Under the pieces are notes generated by a model. That model saw only the letters and a list, made by a program, of their open reading frames with translations, had not been told where the DNA came from and did no database searches. Of a DNA stretch of 64,000 nucleotides, positions 1-7,931 are shown piece after piece. Origin of the DNA: Piscinibacter sp047600445 (lineage in GTDB: Bacteria; Pseudomonadota; Gammaproteobacteria; Burkholderiales; Burkholderiaceae_C); the NCBI RefSeq assembly GCF_047600445.1, contig NZ_JASGKT010000001.1, forward strand, positions 434,001-498,000. The letters are read 5' to 3'. How positions within the stretch are numbered: the stretch's first letter is position 1; each line of letters starts with the position of its first letter. Both the position numbers and the translations under genes were made by a program.

Positions 1-809
1 TGCGCCACCGCGTTCTCGATCTGCTGCTGCACGCGGCGCGCGCCGCGGATCACCAGCGTCGTGTCCAGGTCGGCCTGCGGCGCCACCCTGGCGGCCACCA
101 CGTCGAGCGTGGCCGGGTCGCGCATCATCGCGCCGGCGATCGCCGAGACGGCGCAGATCGCTCGGCGCTGCACCTGCATCGGCAGTTGCAGCGTGGCGTT
201 GACCATCACGTGGAAGCGCACGCTGTGCACCGCCGCGGGCGACAGGCCCCAGGTCTCGCACAGCGCCGCGCCCAGCGCGTCGTGGCTGACGCCGAATTCG
301 TCGTGCTCTAGCAGCAGCAGGTCTTCGTCGTTCTCGGCGGCGCGCAGCAGCGGCTCGTAGCGCCGCGGCGCGTGGCGGAACAGCACCGCCTTGCCGCATT
401 CCTCGAACAGCCCGGCCGAATGCGCCGCCCACGGGTCGACGCCGATCGCCTGGCCGATGCGCCCCATCAGCAGGCCGCGCACGCCGGCGCGCTCCCACAG
501 CGGCTGCAGCTCGGGCGCGCCGGGGAAGACGGCTTTCAAGCCCAGCTCGAAGGTCACCGCCGCGACTTCGCGCGTGCCCAGGTAGGTGATGGCCTGCTGC
601 ACGCTCTGCACGCGCCCGGCCAGGCCGTAGCGCGAGGAGTTGACGGCCTTGAGCACCGCGGCGGCCAGCGCCATGTCGGCGGTGATCAGCGCGCTGACGG
701 CCTGCAGGTTGACCTCGTCGTCGGCCAGCAGCAGCGACAGCTCGACCAGCGCCTCGGGCTGGGCCGGGATGTCGATGTCGAGGGAGCGCAGTTGGGCGTC
801 GACGGGCAT
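1..809 (-). CDS. HDOD domain protein (3' end cut by window edge)
   Basis: The frame is open from an ATG at 809 to the left edge, about 269 codons; the stop is outside. The translation begins MPVDAQLRSLDIDIPAQPE and continues with helical segments typical of the HDOD fold: a region around residues 30-70 (ITADMALAAAVLKAVNSSRYG, abridged) and a later VQQAITYLGTREV segment. HDOD proteins are HD-related domains without the catalytic metal-binding HD pair and usually act as signalling or scaffold proteins. Length is near the usual size of stand-alone HDOD proteins, so only a few C-terminal residues are probably missing. No partner gene indicates which signal it serves. The 79 bp between its start and the next gene holds no clear promoter. 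Confidence 0.8.
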   Translation of the reverse strand, partial: MPVDAQLRSLDIDIPAQPEALVELSLLLADDEVNLQAVSALITADMALAAAVLKAVNSSRYGLAGRVQSVQQAITYLGTREVAAVTFELGLKAVFPGAPELQPLWERAGVRGLLMGRIGQAIGVDPWAAHSAGLFEECGKAVLFRHAPRRYEPLLRAAENDEDLLLLEHDEFGVSHDALGAALCETWGLSPAAVHSVRFHVMVNATLQLPMQVQRRAICAVSAIAGAMMRDPATLDVVAARVAPQADLDTTLVIRGARRVQQQIENAVA

Positions 810-888
810 GGCCCGGATGCTAGGCGGCGCGCCAAGCGCCGAAGCGCGGAACAGCGCCGGCGAACGCGGCCAATTCGGTGCCGGGGCC

Positions 889-1656
889 TTAGCGGGCGAT
901 GGCGAAGGCGTCCCAGCCGGTCTTGGCGATCAGCGCCGCCACCACGACGATGAAGGCCACGCGCACGAAGCCGGCGCCGTGGCGCAGCGCGAGCCGCGTG
1001 CCGATCAGGCTGCCGGCCACGTTGGCCAGCGCCAGCACGGCGGCGACCTGCCACCACACATGCCCCTTCCAGCCCAGCAGCAGCAGCGCCGCGGCGTTGG
1101 TGGCGGTGTTCAGCAGCTTGGCGCCGGCCGAGGCGTGCAGGAAGTCGAAGCCGAGCATGCGCACGAACAGAAAGACCAGGAAGCTGCCGGTGCCCGGGCC
1201 GAAGAAGCCGTCGTAGCAGCCGACCACCGCGCCGATCGTGCAGGCCGCCAGCGTCTGCGCCGTACCGGCCAGGCGCGGCGCGTGTTCGCGGCCCAGGTCC
1301 TTGCGTGCCAGCGTGTAGGCGAGCACCGCCAGCAGCACGAAGGGCAGCGCGCGGCGCAGGCCGTCGGGGCTGGCCAGCGTCAGCGCCCAGGCGCCGACGA
1401 GGCTGCCGGCAAACGCCGCCAGCGCGGCCGGCAGCAGCGCGCCCCAGGCGAGCCGGACGCGGCGCGCGAACTGCCCGGTGGCCCAGGCCGTGCCCCAGAT
1501 GCCCGCGCCCTTGTTGGTGCCCAGCAGGGTCGCCGGCGCGGCGCCCGGGTACATGCCGAACAGCGCCGGCACCAGGATCAGCCCGCCGCCGCCGACGATG
1601 GCGTCGACGCAGCCGGCGAACAGCGACGCCAGCGCGACGAAGGCCAGTTCGGTCAT
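889..1656 (-). CDS. TauE/SafE (TSUP) family membrane permease
   Basis: The 255-residue protein is almost entirely hydrophobic helices, with the family N-terminal signature of a glycine-rich stretch following an acidic residue (CVDAIVGGGGLILVPAL) and a related internal repeat (GAVVGCYDGFFGPGTGSFLV) in the second half. TSUP proteins export sulfite, sulfoacetate or other small organosulfur anions or take up anions; the substrate here cannot be read from sequence. It lies alone on the minus strand, separated from the upstream hydrolase gene by a strong terminator, so it is probably its own transcription unit. Confidence 0.88.
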   Translation of the reverse strand: MTELAFVALASLFAGCVDAIVGGGGLILVPALFGMYPGAAPATLLGTNKGAGIWGTAWATGQFARRVRLAWGALLPAALAAFAGSLVGAWALTLASPDGLRRALPFVLLAVLAYTLARKDLGREHAPRLAGTAQTLAACTIGAVVGCYDGFFGPGTGSFLVFLFVRMLGFDFLHASAGAKLLNTATNAAALLLLGWKGHVWWQVAAVLALANVAGSLIGTRLALRHGAGFVRVAFIVVVAALIAKTGWDAFAIAR

Positions 1657-1673
1657 GGGAAGGGGGAAGTGAA

Positions 1674-1703
1674 AAGGGCGCCGGGGATGGCCCCGGCGCC
1701 CTT
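1674..1703 (-). terminator. Rho-independent terminator after the alpha/beta hydrolase gene
   Basis: Arms AAGGGCGCCGGGG (1674-1686) and CCCCGGCGCCCTT (1691-1703) are perfect inverted repeats around a 4-nt loop. Read on the minus strand the stem is followed by a short T run. It lies between the hydrolase stop (1840) and the start of the TSUP permease gene (1656). Confidence 0.8.
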
Positions 1704-1839
1704 CGGATTGTGCATCGGCCGACTTGGCGCGGCCTGCTGCTTGTTCGTCTCCTCAGTCCCCCGCCCAGCCGGGCACCCGAGGGTGCCGCCGCGCAGTGGG
1801 CGAACTGTAGGGGGGTGGGCGCCCGCGCCGCAGCGGGAA

Positions 1840-2556
1840 TTACCCTGCCCCGGACAGCCAGTCGAGCAGCAGCGCGTTCACCGCGGCGGGCTTTTCCATC
1901 GTCGGCATGTGCCCGCAGCCGGGCAGCCATTCGAGCCGCGCGCCGGGGATCGCGGCGGCCATCTCGCGCGAGCATTCGGGCGGCGTCACCGCGTCGCCCT
2001 CGCCGCACACCACCAGGGTCGGGCAGGTGATGGCCGGCAGCGCGCCACGCTGGTCGGCGGCGCCCATGATCGCGCGGTTCTGCCGGACCAGTTGCGCGTC
2101 ACCGGCGCGCGTCACCATCGCGCGGTAGCGGTCGAGCAGCGGCTCGTCGTCCCAGGCGCTGCGGTGGAACACGAACCAGACGTTGGCGTCGAGCAGCGCC
2201 TCGCCGCGCCCGGCCTCGAACTCGGCGACCGCCTGGCCGCGCATCGCGCGCATCTCGTCGCTGTCGGCGCGCGCGGTGCTGCCCAGCAGCGCGAGGCCGC
2301 GCACGCGCCTCGGCGCGCGCCGCGCCGCCTCCAGCGCGATGCGGCCGCCCATCGAGGCACCGATCAGCACCAGTTCGCCGGGGTGTTCGGCCAGCAGCAG
2401 CTCGGCCATCGCGGCAAGGGTCTCGGCGCGGGTGTGCACGTCCGCCACGCGCGGCGCGTAACGCGGCCCGAGCGCGGCGAGCTGGTCGCGCCACAGCTCG
2501 GCATCGCAGGCCAGGCCGGGCAGCAGAACGGTGCTGAAGTCGCGGGCGGAAGACAT
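1840..2556 (-). CDS. alpha/beta hydrolase
   Basis: A 238-residue alpha/beta-hydrolase-fold protein. The nucleophile elbow is GASMGG (near residue 68), the acid is probably the Asp in GEGDAVTPP (near residue 190) and the histidine is in GCGHMPTMEKP near the C-terminus, so the triad is complete. It lacks a signal peptide and should be cytoplasmic. The closest general types are MhpC/BioH-like esterases; the substrate is unknown. It is transcribed toward the terminator at 1674-1703; its start lies 37 bp downstream of the GGDEF/EAL gene stop, so it may be the last gene of the MarC-GMC-GGDEF/EAL operon. Confidence 0.85.
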   Translation of the reverse strand: MSSARDFSTVLLPGLACDAELWRDQLAALGPRYAPRVADVHTRAETLAAMAELLLAEHPGELVLIGASMGGRIALEAARRAPRRVRGLALLGSTARADSDEMRAMRGQAVAEFEAGRGEALLDANVWFVFHRSAWDDEPLLDRYRAMVTRAGDAQLVRQNRAIMGAADQRGALPAITCPTLVVCGEGDAVTPPECSREMAAAIPGARLEWLPGCGHMPTMEKPAAVNALLLDWLSGAG

Positions 2557-2593
2557 GCGCCGAGTGTGCCGCAGCGGCCGGCAGCGGCCGGCG

Positions 2594-4894
2594 TCAGCCG
2601 CGCAGCCGGAAGGCCATGCCGGCGCCGCCGCCGTCGGCGCGGTCTAGCCAGCGCGCCGCCTCGGCGGGCGCCAGCGGGCGCGCGTACAGGTAACCCTGCA
2701 TCACCTTGCAGCCGGCGGCGCGCAGCGCCTCCGACTGCGCCTCCGTCTCGACGCCCTCGGCGATCACGTCGAGGTCCAGCGTCGCGGCCAGGTCGCAGAT
2801 CGCCTTGACCACCGCGGTGGCGTCGGGCGCCGGCAGCGGCTCGACCAGGCTGCGGTCGATCTTCACGGTGCGCAGCGGCAGGCTGCGCAGCATGTTCAGC
2901 GACGAGAAGCCGGTGCCGAAGTCGTCCAGCGCCACCTCGATGCCGTGCGCGCGCAGCCGCGCGATGCGGCCGCGCGCCTGTTCCATGTGCGTGACCGCGA
3001 CGCTCTCGGTGATCTCCAGCGTCAGCAGCGCCGGCGGCACGCCGTGGCGCGCCAGCAGCGCCAGCACCTCGTCGACGAAGCCGGGGTCGAGCAGTTGCAG
3101 CGGCGAGACGTTCACCGCCACCGGCACGGCGTGGCCGTAGTCGGCGCGCCAGCGCGCGAGCTGCGCGCAGGCACGCTCCAGGATCAGCGCGCCGAGCGCG
3201 CGGACCATGCCGGTGCGCTCGGAGGCCGGCACGAATTCGAGCGGCGACATGCGCCCGCTGACCGGGTGGTCCCAGCGCACCAGCGCCTCGAAACCCACCA
3301 GCACCGGCGGGCGCGCCGCGCTGCGCACCTCGACCTTGGGCTGGTAGACCAGGCTGAACTGCTCGTCGCGCAGCCCGGCGCGCAGCGCCTGCTCGGCCAG
3401 CAGCGTGACGCCCGAGCCGCGCTCGAAACGCTCCTCGGCGAACTGCAGCGAGGTGCCGGGCACCAGCTTGGCCTCGTGCATCGCGGCGTTGGCGGCGCGC
3501 AGCAGCGCCTCGGCGCCGCGCCCGTGCGCCGGGTGCAGCGCGACGCCCATCGACACGTCGAGGAAGAACTCCTGACCCGGCAGCGCCAGCGGCCGCGCCA
3601 GCAGCTCGCGCACGCGCTGCGCCAGGGCGTGCGCGGCGCGCTCGGCGTCGTCGGCCGGCGCGAGCAGCGCGAATTCGTCTTCGCCCAGGCGCATCACCTC
3701 GGCCTCGCCGCGCAGCGCCTGCGTCAGCCGCTCGGCCAGCGCGCGCAGCACCGCGTCGCCGAGCGAGGGGCCGTGCGCCTCGTTGAAGAGCTTGAAGCGG
3801 TCGACGTCGAGCAGCAGCAGCGCGAAGCCGGCGTCGGCGGCGCACAGCTCGCGCAGCCGCGCCAGCAGCGCGCTGCGGTTGGGCAGGCCGGTCAGCTCGT
3901 CGTGCGTGGCCTGGTGCAGCAGCGCCATCGTCGCGTCGTGCTGCGCGGTCTCGTCGGTGACGATCACCTGCTCGGCGCTCTCGCCGTCCCAGTCGACGCG
4001 CCAGGCCGAGAAGCGCAGCCGGATCGGCGTGCCGTCGAAGCGGAAGCGCTGGCCCGACCAGTCCTCGCGCTCCGTCTCGCCGGCGATCAGGCGGCGGTGC
4101 CGCTCGCGGCCGGCGGCGCGTTCGCCTTCGGGCATGGTGGCGTCGCGCCACAGCGTGTGCACCTCCTGCAGCGAGGCCAGGCCGTAGATGCGCAGCAGCG
4201 CCGGGTTGGCGTAGAGCATCTGCTCGCCGCGGATCACCGCCACGCCCTGGTGCGAATGCTCGGTGAGCCGCTCGAAGCGCTCGCGCGCGAGGCGCGACGC
4301 CTGCGCCGAGCGGCGCCCGGCGGCGTGCAGCAGCGCCAGCGCGGCGCCCAGGCGCAGCAGCATGGCCAGCACGAGCTGGCGCTCGGTGGCCGAGGGTCCG
4401 ATCACCTGCACCTGCAATGCGTTGAACGCCAGCAGCACCAGCAGCACGCCCGACAGCAGTTCGGCGACGCCGCCGCGCCGCGCCAGCCAGGCCAGCGCGG
4501 CCGCGCCGAGCAGCGCGTTGATCAGCGTCGGCACCATCAGCGCGGCGGGATCACCCAGCGGCAGCAGCAGCACCGCGCCGGCCAGCAGCAGCGCCAGGCT
4601 GATGCGCTGCTGGCGCCTGGTCAGCGGCCGCTCGGCGAGGTAGGCCACGCCCATCAGCACCAGCCCGGCCGACAGCATCGCCACCAGCAGGATCACGCCC
4701 AGCGCCAGCCGGTCGAGCGGCGGCGCGCTGGCGCGCATCGCCGCGTAGGACGGCGCGAGCAGCGCGTGCAGCAGGAAGGCCAGGCCGACCATGCGCAGGA
4801 AGGCCTGCTCGTGGTCGCGCCGCCAGGCCAGCAGCAGCGCCGCGCCGCAGCCCAGGCAGACGGCCGAGTTGGCGGCGTACAGCGCCTCGGTCAT
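2594..4894 (-). CDS. Membrane PAS-GGDEF-EAL cyclic-di-GMP signalling protein
   Basis: 766 residues: hydrophobic N-terminal region with about six to seven helices (1-190), a PAS-like sensor (about 205-320), a GGDEF domain (about 325-490) and an EAL domain (about 505-755). The GGDEF loop reads GEDEF (404-408), with the second glycine replaced by glutamate, so cyclase activity is doubtful. The EAL domain keeps the catalytic set: EALVR at 536-540, the Asn in NVSPLQ, ITES at 628-631, DDFG at 657-660, Lys678, the Glu in IAEGVE and Gln733. It is therefore more likely a c-di-GMP phosphodiesterase, perhaps with an allosteric GTP-binding GGDEF domain. Its start is only 10 bp after the GMC oxidoreductase stop, so the two are co-transcribed. 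Confidence 0.92.
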   Translation of the reverse strand: MTEALYAANSAVCLGCGAALLLAWRRDHEQAFLRMVGLAFLLHALLAPSYAAMRASAPPLDRLALGVILLVAMLSAGLVLMGVAYLAERPLTRRQQRISLALLLAGAVLLLPLGDPAALMVPTLINALLGAAALAWLARRGGVAELLSGVLLVLLAFNALQVQVIGPSATERQLVLAMLLRLGAALALLHAAGRRSAQASRLARERFERLTEHSHQGVAVIRGEQMLYANPALLRIYGLASLQEVHTLWRDATMPEGERAAGRERHRRLIAGETEREDWSGQRFRFDGTPIRLRFSAWRVDWDGESAEQVIVTDETAQHDATMALLHQATHDELTGLPNRSALLARLRELCAADAGFALLLLDVDRFKLFNEAHGPSLGDAVLRALAERLTQALRGEAEVMRLGEDEFALLAPADDAERAAHALAQRVRELLARPLALPGQEFFLDVSMGVALHPAHGRGAEALLRAANAAMHEAKLVPGTSLQFAEERFERGSGVTLLAEQALRAGLRDEQFSLVYQPKVEVRSAARPPVLVGFEALVRWDHPVSGRMSPLEFVPASERTGMVRALGALILERACAQLARWRADYGHAVPVAVNVSPLQLLDPGFVDEVLALLARHGVPPALLTLEITESVAVTHMEQARGRIARLRAHGIEVALDDFGTGFSSLNMLRSLPLRTVKIDRSLVEPLPAPDATAVVKAICDLAATLDLDVIAEGVETEAQSEALRAAGCKVMQGYLYARPLAPAEAARWLDRADGGGAGMAFRLRG

Positions 4895-4904
4895 GGCGGG
4901 GCGC

Positions 4905-6569
4905 TCAGCGCCGCTCCTCGGCGATCCATTGCGCGGCGCGTTCGGCGATCATCAGCGTCGGCGCGTTGGTGTTGCCGCTGGTGATGGTGGGCATCACGCT
5001 GGCGTCGGCCACGCGCAGCCCGGCCACGCCGTGCACGCGCAGGCGCGCGTCGACCACCGCGCCGGCGTCGCCGGCCGGTCCCATCTTCGCGGTGCCCACC
5101 GGGTGGAAGATGGTGGTGCCGATGTCGCCGGCCAGGCGCGCCAGCTCCGCGTCGCTCTGGAACTGCACGCCGGGTTTGTACTCGCGCGGCTTGTAGCGCG
5201 CCAGCGCCGGCTGCGCGACGATGCGGCGCGTCAGGCGCAGCGACTCGGCGGCGATGCGCCGGTCTTCCTCGGTCGAGAGGTAGTTCGGCGCGATGCTCGG
5301 CGCGTCGGCGCAGTCGGCGCTGCGGATGCGCACCGCGCCGCGGCTGCTCGGGTTGAGGTTGCACACGCTGGCGGTGAAGGCCGGGAAGGGGTGCAGCGGC
5401 TGGCCGAAGGCGTCGAGCGAGAGCGGCTGCACGTGGTATTCGAGGTTGGCGTGCGGCTGCGCGGCGTCGCTGCGCGTGAACGCGCCGAGCTGCGAGGGCG
5501 CCATGCTCATCGGCCCGCTGCGCTTGAACAGGTATTCGAGCCCGATGCGCGCCTTGCCCCACCACGAGCCGGCCAGCACGTTGAGCGTGTCCACGCCCTC
5601 GACCTGGAAGACGGCGCGGATCTGCAGGTGGTCCTGCAGGTTGGCGCCGACGCCGGGCAGCTCGTGCTCGACCGCGATGCCGTGCTCGCGCAGCAGCGCG
5701 GCCGGGCCGATGCCGGAGAGCTGCAGGATCTGCGGCGTGCCGATCGCGCCGCTGGCCAGGATCACTTCGCCGCCGGGTTTCAGCCGCGCCTCGACGGGCT
5801 CGCCGCCGCCGTGCGGCCGCACCTCGATGCCGGCGGTGCGCAGCGCGCCGGCGTCGTCGCGCTCCAGCAGCAGCCGGCGCACCTGGGCGCCGGTCCAGAC
5901 CTGCAGGTTGTCGCGCTCCTGGATCGGACGCAGGAAGGCCTTGGTGGCGTTCCAGCGCACGCCGGCGCGCTGGTTGACCTCGAAGTAGCCCACGCCTTCG
6001 TTGTCGCCGCGGTTGAAGTCGTCGCAGGCCGGGATGCCCGTCTGCTGCGCGGCGGCGGCGAAGGCGTCGAGGATGTCCCAGCGCAGCCGCTGGCGCTCGA
6101 CGCGCCATTCGCCGCCGGGGCGCTCGCCGCTCGGGTCGAAGCCGGGCGCGGCGTGGAAGGCGTCGGCGCCCTTGTGGAAGTCCTCGTGTTTCAGGAAGCA
6201 GGGCAGGCACTCGGCCCAGCTCCAGCCCGGGTTGCCGAGCGCGCCCCAGTGGTCGTAGTCGCGCGCCTGGCCGCGCATGTAGATCATGCCGTTGATGCTG
6301 GAGCAGCCGCCCAGCACCTTGCCGCGCGGGTAGCGCAGCGAGCGGCCGTTCAGGCCGGGGTCGGGGTCGGTGGCGTAGAGCCAGTCGGTGCGCGGGTTGC
6401 CGATGCAGTAGAGGTAGCCCACCGGCACGTGCACCCAGACGTAGTCATCGTTGCCGCCGGCTTCGACCAGCAGCACGCGGCGGGTCTTGTCGGCGCTCAG
6501 GCGGTTGGCCAGCAGGCAGCCGGCCGTGCCGGCGCCGCAGACGATGGTGTCGTATCGGGTTTCCGTCAT
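4905..6569 (-). CDS. GMC-family FAD-dependent oxidoreductase (choline dehydrogenase-like)
   Basis: 554 residues, normal for the family. The N-terminal FAD dinucleotide site is CGAGTAGCLLANRL (about 11-24), the GMC signatures GGCSSINGMIYMRGQ (near residue 88) and the ASGAIGTPQILQLSGIG segment are present, and the catalytic region ends with HPVGTAKMG and NTNAPTLMIAERAA. GMC enzymes oxidise alcohols to aldehydes using FAD; bacterial members act on choline, aliphatic or aromatic alcohols. With no betaine aldehyde dehydrogenase or betI nearby, a choline role is not supported. It lies between marC (10 bp gap) and the GGDEF/EAL gene in one minus-strand operon. Confidence 0.9.
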   Translation of the reverse strand: MTETRYDTIVCGAGTAGCLLANRLSADKTRRVLLVEAGGNDDYVWVHVPVGYLYCIGNPRTDWLYATDPDPGLNGRSLRYPRGKVLGGCSSINGMIYMRGQARDYDHWGALGNPGWSWAECLPCFLKHEDFHKGADAFHAAPGFDPSGERPGGEWRVERQRLRWDILDAFAAAAQQTGIPACDDFNRGDNEGVGYFEVNQRAGVRWNATKAFLRPIQERDNLQVWTGAQVRRLLLERDDAGALRTAGIEVRPHGGGEPVEARLKPGGEVILASGAIGTPQILQLSGIGPAALLREHGIAVEHELPGVGANLQDHLQIRAVFQVEGVDTLNVLAGSWWGKARIGLEYLFKRSGPMSMAPSQLGAFTRSDAAQPHANLEYHVQPLSLDAFGQPLHPFPAFTASVCNLNPSSRGAVRIRSADCADAPSIAPNYLSTEEDRRIAAESLRLTRRIVAQPALARYKPREYKPGVQFQSDAELARLAGDIGTTIFHPVGTAKMGPAGDAGAVVDARLRVHGVAGLRVADASVMPTITSGNTNAPTLMIAERAAQWIAEERR

Positions 6570-6579
6570 GCCCCGATTC

Positions 6580-7218
6580 TCAGCGCACCACCGAGGCCAG
6601 CACGGGGAAGAGTTTCACCAATCCGTCGCTCATCACCTCGACCGCCAGCGCGGCGAGGATCAGGCCCATCAGCCGCGTCATCACGTTGATGCCGGTCTGG
6701 CCGAGCACGCGCGCGATGCGCCCCGACAGGCTGAACGCCGCCCACACCGCCAGGCCGATGACCACGCCGTAGCCGACCAGCACGCCGAGCTGCCACCAGT
6801 GGCGCGTCTTCTCGGCGTAGATGACCATGGTCGAGATCGTCGCCGGGCCGGTCAGCAGCGGGATGGTCAGCGGCACCACGGCGATGCTCGCGCCGGCGTC
6901 GACCTTGCTGTCGCCGTCGCTCACGTCCTCGCGGCGGCCCTCGGCCGGCTGGGCGTTGAGCATCTGCAGCGAGGAGATCAGCAGCAGCATGCCGCCGCCG
7001 ACCTGGAACGACGCCAGCGAGATGCCGAAGAACTCGATGATGCGGATGCCCGCCAGCGCGCTCACCGAGATGACGCAGAACGCACTGAAAGCGGACACGC
7101 GGATGGTGCGCACGCGCTGCTCGGCGCTGAAGCCGCGCGTGAAGTGGATGAAGAAAGGGATAACCCCTATCGGGTTGACGATGGCCAGCAGCGCGATCAG
7201 GGGTTTGAACAGGTCCAT
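6580..7218 (-). CDS. MarC family integral membrane protein
   Basis: 212 residues, six predicted helices, with the MarC family opening (LFKPLIALLAIVNPIGVIPFF) and later helices including FQVGGGMLLLISSLQML. The family (UPF0056, MarC/YchE/YhgN) has no firmly established transport function despite the name. It appears to be the first gene of the operon marC -> GMC oxidoreductase -> GGDEF/EAL. Its start is 185 bp from the divergent RNA-binding protein gene. Confidence 0.88.
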   Translation of the reverse strand: MDLFKPLIALLAIVNPIGVIPFFIHFTRGFSAEQRVRTIRVSAFSAFCVISVSALAGIRIIEFFGISLASFQVGGGMLLLISSLQMLNAQPAEGRREDVSDGDSKVDAGASIAVVPLTIPLLTGPATISTMVIYAEKTRHWWQLGVLVGYGVVIGLAVWAAFSLSGRIARVLGQTGINVMTRLMGLILAALAVEVMSDGLVKLFPVLASVVR

Positions 7219-7403
7219 GGGCGAATGCTAGGGCCTGCTCACCGTGAGCCCGAAAACAACACTTTCTCGCTTGACACGCTGCGAAGTTTCACGCAGTTCA
7301 CTTATATTCCTCAGCCTGTGCTTGGACGCGGCGCCTTCGCTTGAATGGTTCACGATGGGTAGAAGCTCCAGTTCTGCAGGTCTTTGAAAAAGGGGCTCTT
7401 CCC

Positions 7404-7880
7404 ATGGGCAACAAACTCTACGTCGGCAACCTCGCCTATTCGATCCGCGACGAGGATCTCCAGCAGTCCTTCTCGCAGTTCGGGACGGTGACGTCCGCCA
7501 AGGTCATGATGGACCGTGACACCGGCCGCTCGAAGGGCTTCGGCTTCGTCGAGATGGGTTCGGACGCCGAGGCGCAAGCCGCCATCAACGGCATGAACGG
7601 CCAGCCGCTGGCGGGCCGCGCGGTGGTGGTCAACGAAGCCCGTCCGCGCGAGGAGCGTCCGGGCGGCTTCGGCGGCGGCGGCGGCCGCGGCGGTTATGGC
7701 GGTGGCGGCTACGGCGGCGGTGGCCGCTCGGGTGGCGGCGGCTACGGTGGCGGTGGCGGTGGTGGCTACGGTGGTGGCGGCGGCCGTTCCGGCGGTGGCG
7801 GCTACGGCGGCGGCGGCCGTTCCGGCGGCGGTGGCGGCGGCAGCTACGGCGGCGGCGGTGGTGGCCGCGGCGGCTACTGA
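7404..7880 (+). CDS. RRM RNA-binding protein with glycine-rich tail
   Basis: 158 residues from the ATG at 7404; a longer reading from 7341 is rejected because MGNKLYVGNLAYS is the standard start of the family. One RRM spans about residues 1-82, with RNP2 (LYVGNL) and RNP1 (KGFGFVEM) intact. The rest is a low-complexity tail of GGGYGGGG/GRSGGGGYG units ending in RGGY. Bacterial single-RRM glycine-rich proteins resemble the cyanobacterial Rbp cold-induced proteins and probably bind RNA in the cytoplasm. The leader is long, with a TTGACA at 7271 and a TATATT at 7303, but their 26-nt spacing is not that of a standard sigma-70 promoter. A strong terminator follows. Confidence 0.93.
   Translation: MGNKLYVGNLAYSIRDEDLQQSFSQFGTVTSAKVMMDRDTGRSKGFGFVEMGSDAEAQAAINGMNGQPLAGRAVVVNEARPREERPGGFGGGGGRGGYGGGGYGGGGRSGGGGYGGGGGGGYGGGGGRSGGGGYGGGGRSGGGGGGSYGGGGGGRGGY
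7660..7877 (+). repeat. Glycine-codon tandem repeat in RRM protein gene
   Basis: Imperfect tandem units built from GGC/GGT glycine codons with interspersed TAC (Tyr), CGC or CGT (Arg) and TCC or TCG (Ser). They encode the low-complexity tail. The tract is a likely site of strand-slippage length variation between strains. Confidence 0.8.
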
Positions 7881-7900
7881 GCCGAAGCGGGTTTCGAGAG

Positions 7901-7931
7901 AAGGGGCGGTGCGCAGGCACCGCCCCTTTTT
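7901..7931 (+). terminator. Rho-independent terminator after the RRM gene
   Basis: Arms AAGGGGCGGTGC (7901-7912) and GCACCGCCCCTT (7917-7928) around the loop GCAG, followed by a T run to 7931. The opposite-strand DUF5916 gene ends at 7931, so the same hairpin sits directly behind that convergent gene and may stop both transcripts. Confidence 0.9.

Noticed and set aside
640..2808. Long open frames antisense to real genes (for example 640-2808, 2945-4984, 8177-10315, 32710-36324, 47044-50418)
   Set aside because: They are translations full of Ala, Arg, Gln and Gly produced by GC-rich complementary strands of well-recognised genes; no domain or ribosome site supports them.
7271..7308. TTGACA and TATATT before the RRM gene as a sigma-70 promoter
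   Set aside because: The spacing of 26 nt is too long; at most one of the two elements is used.
7660..7877. Regularly repeated GC-rich units looking like a CRISPR or satellite
   Set aside because: The repeats are in frame and encode the glycine-rich tail of the RRM protein; there are no unique spacers.
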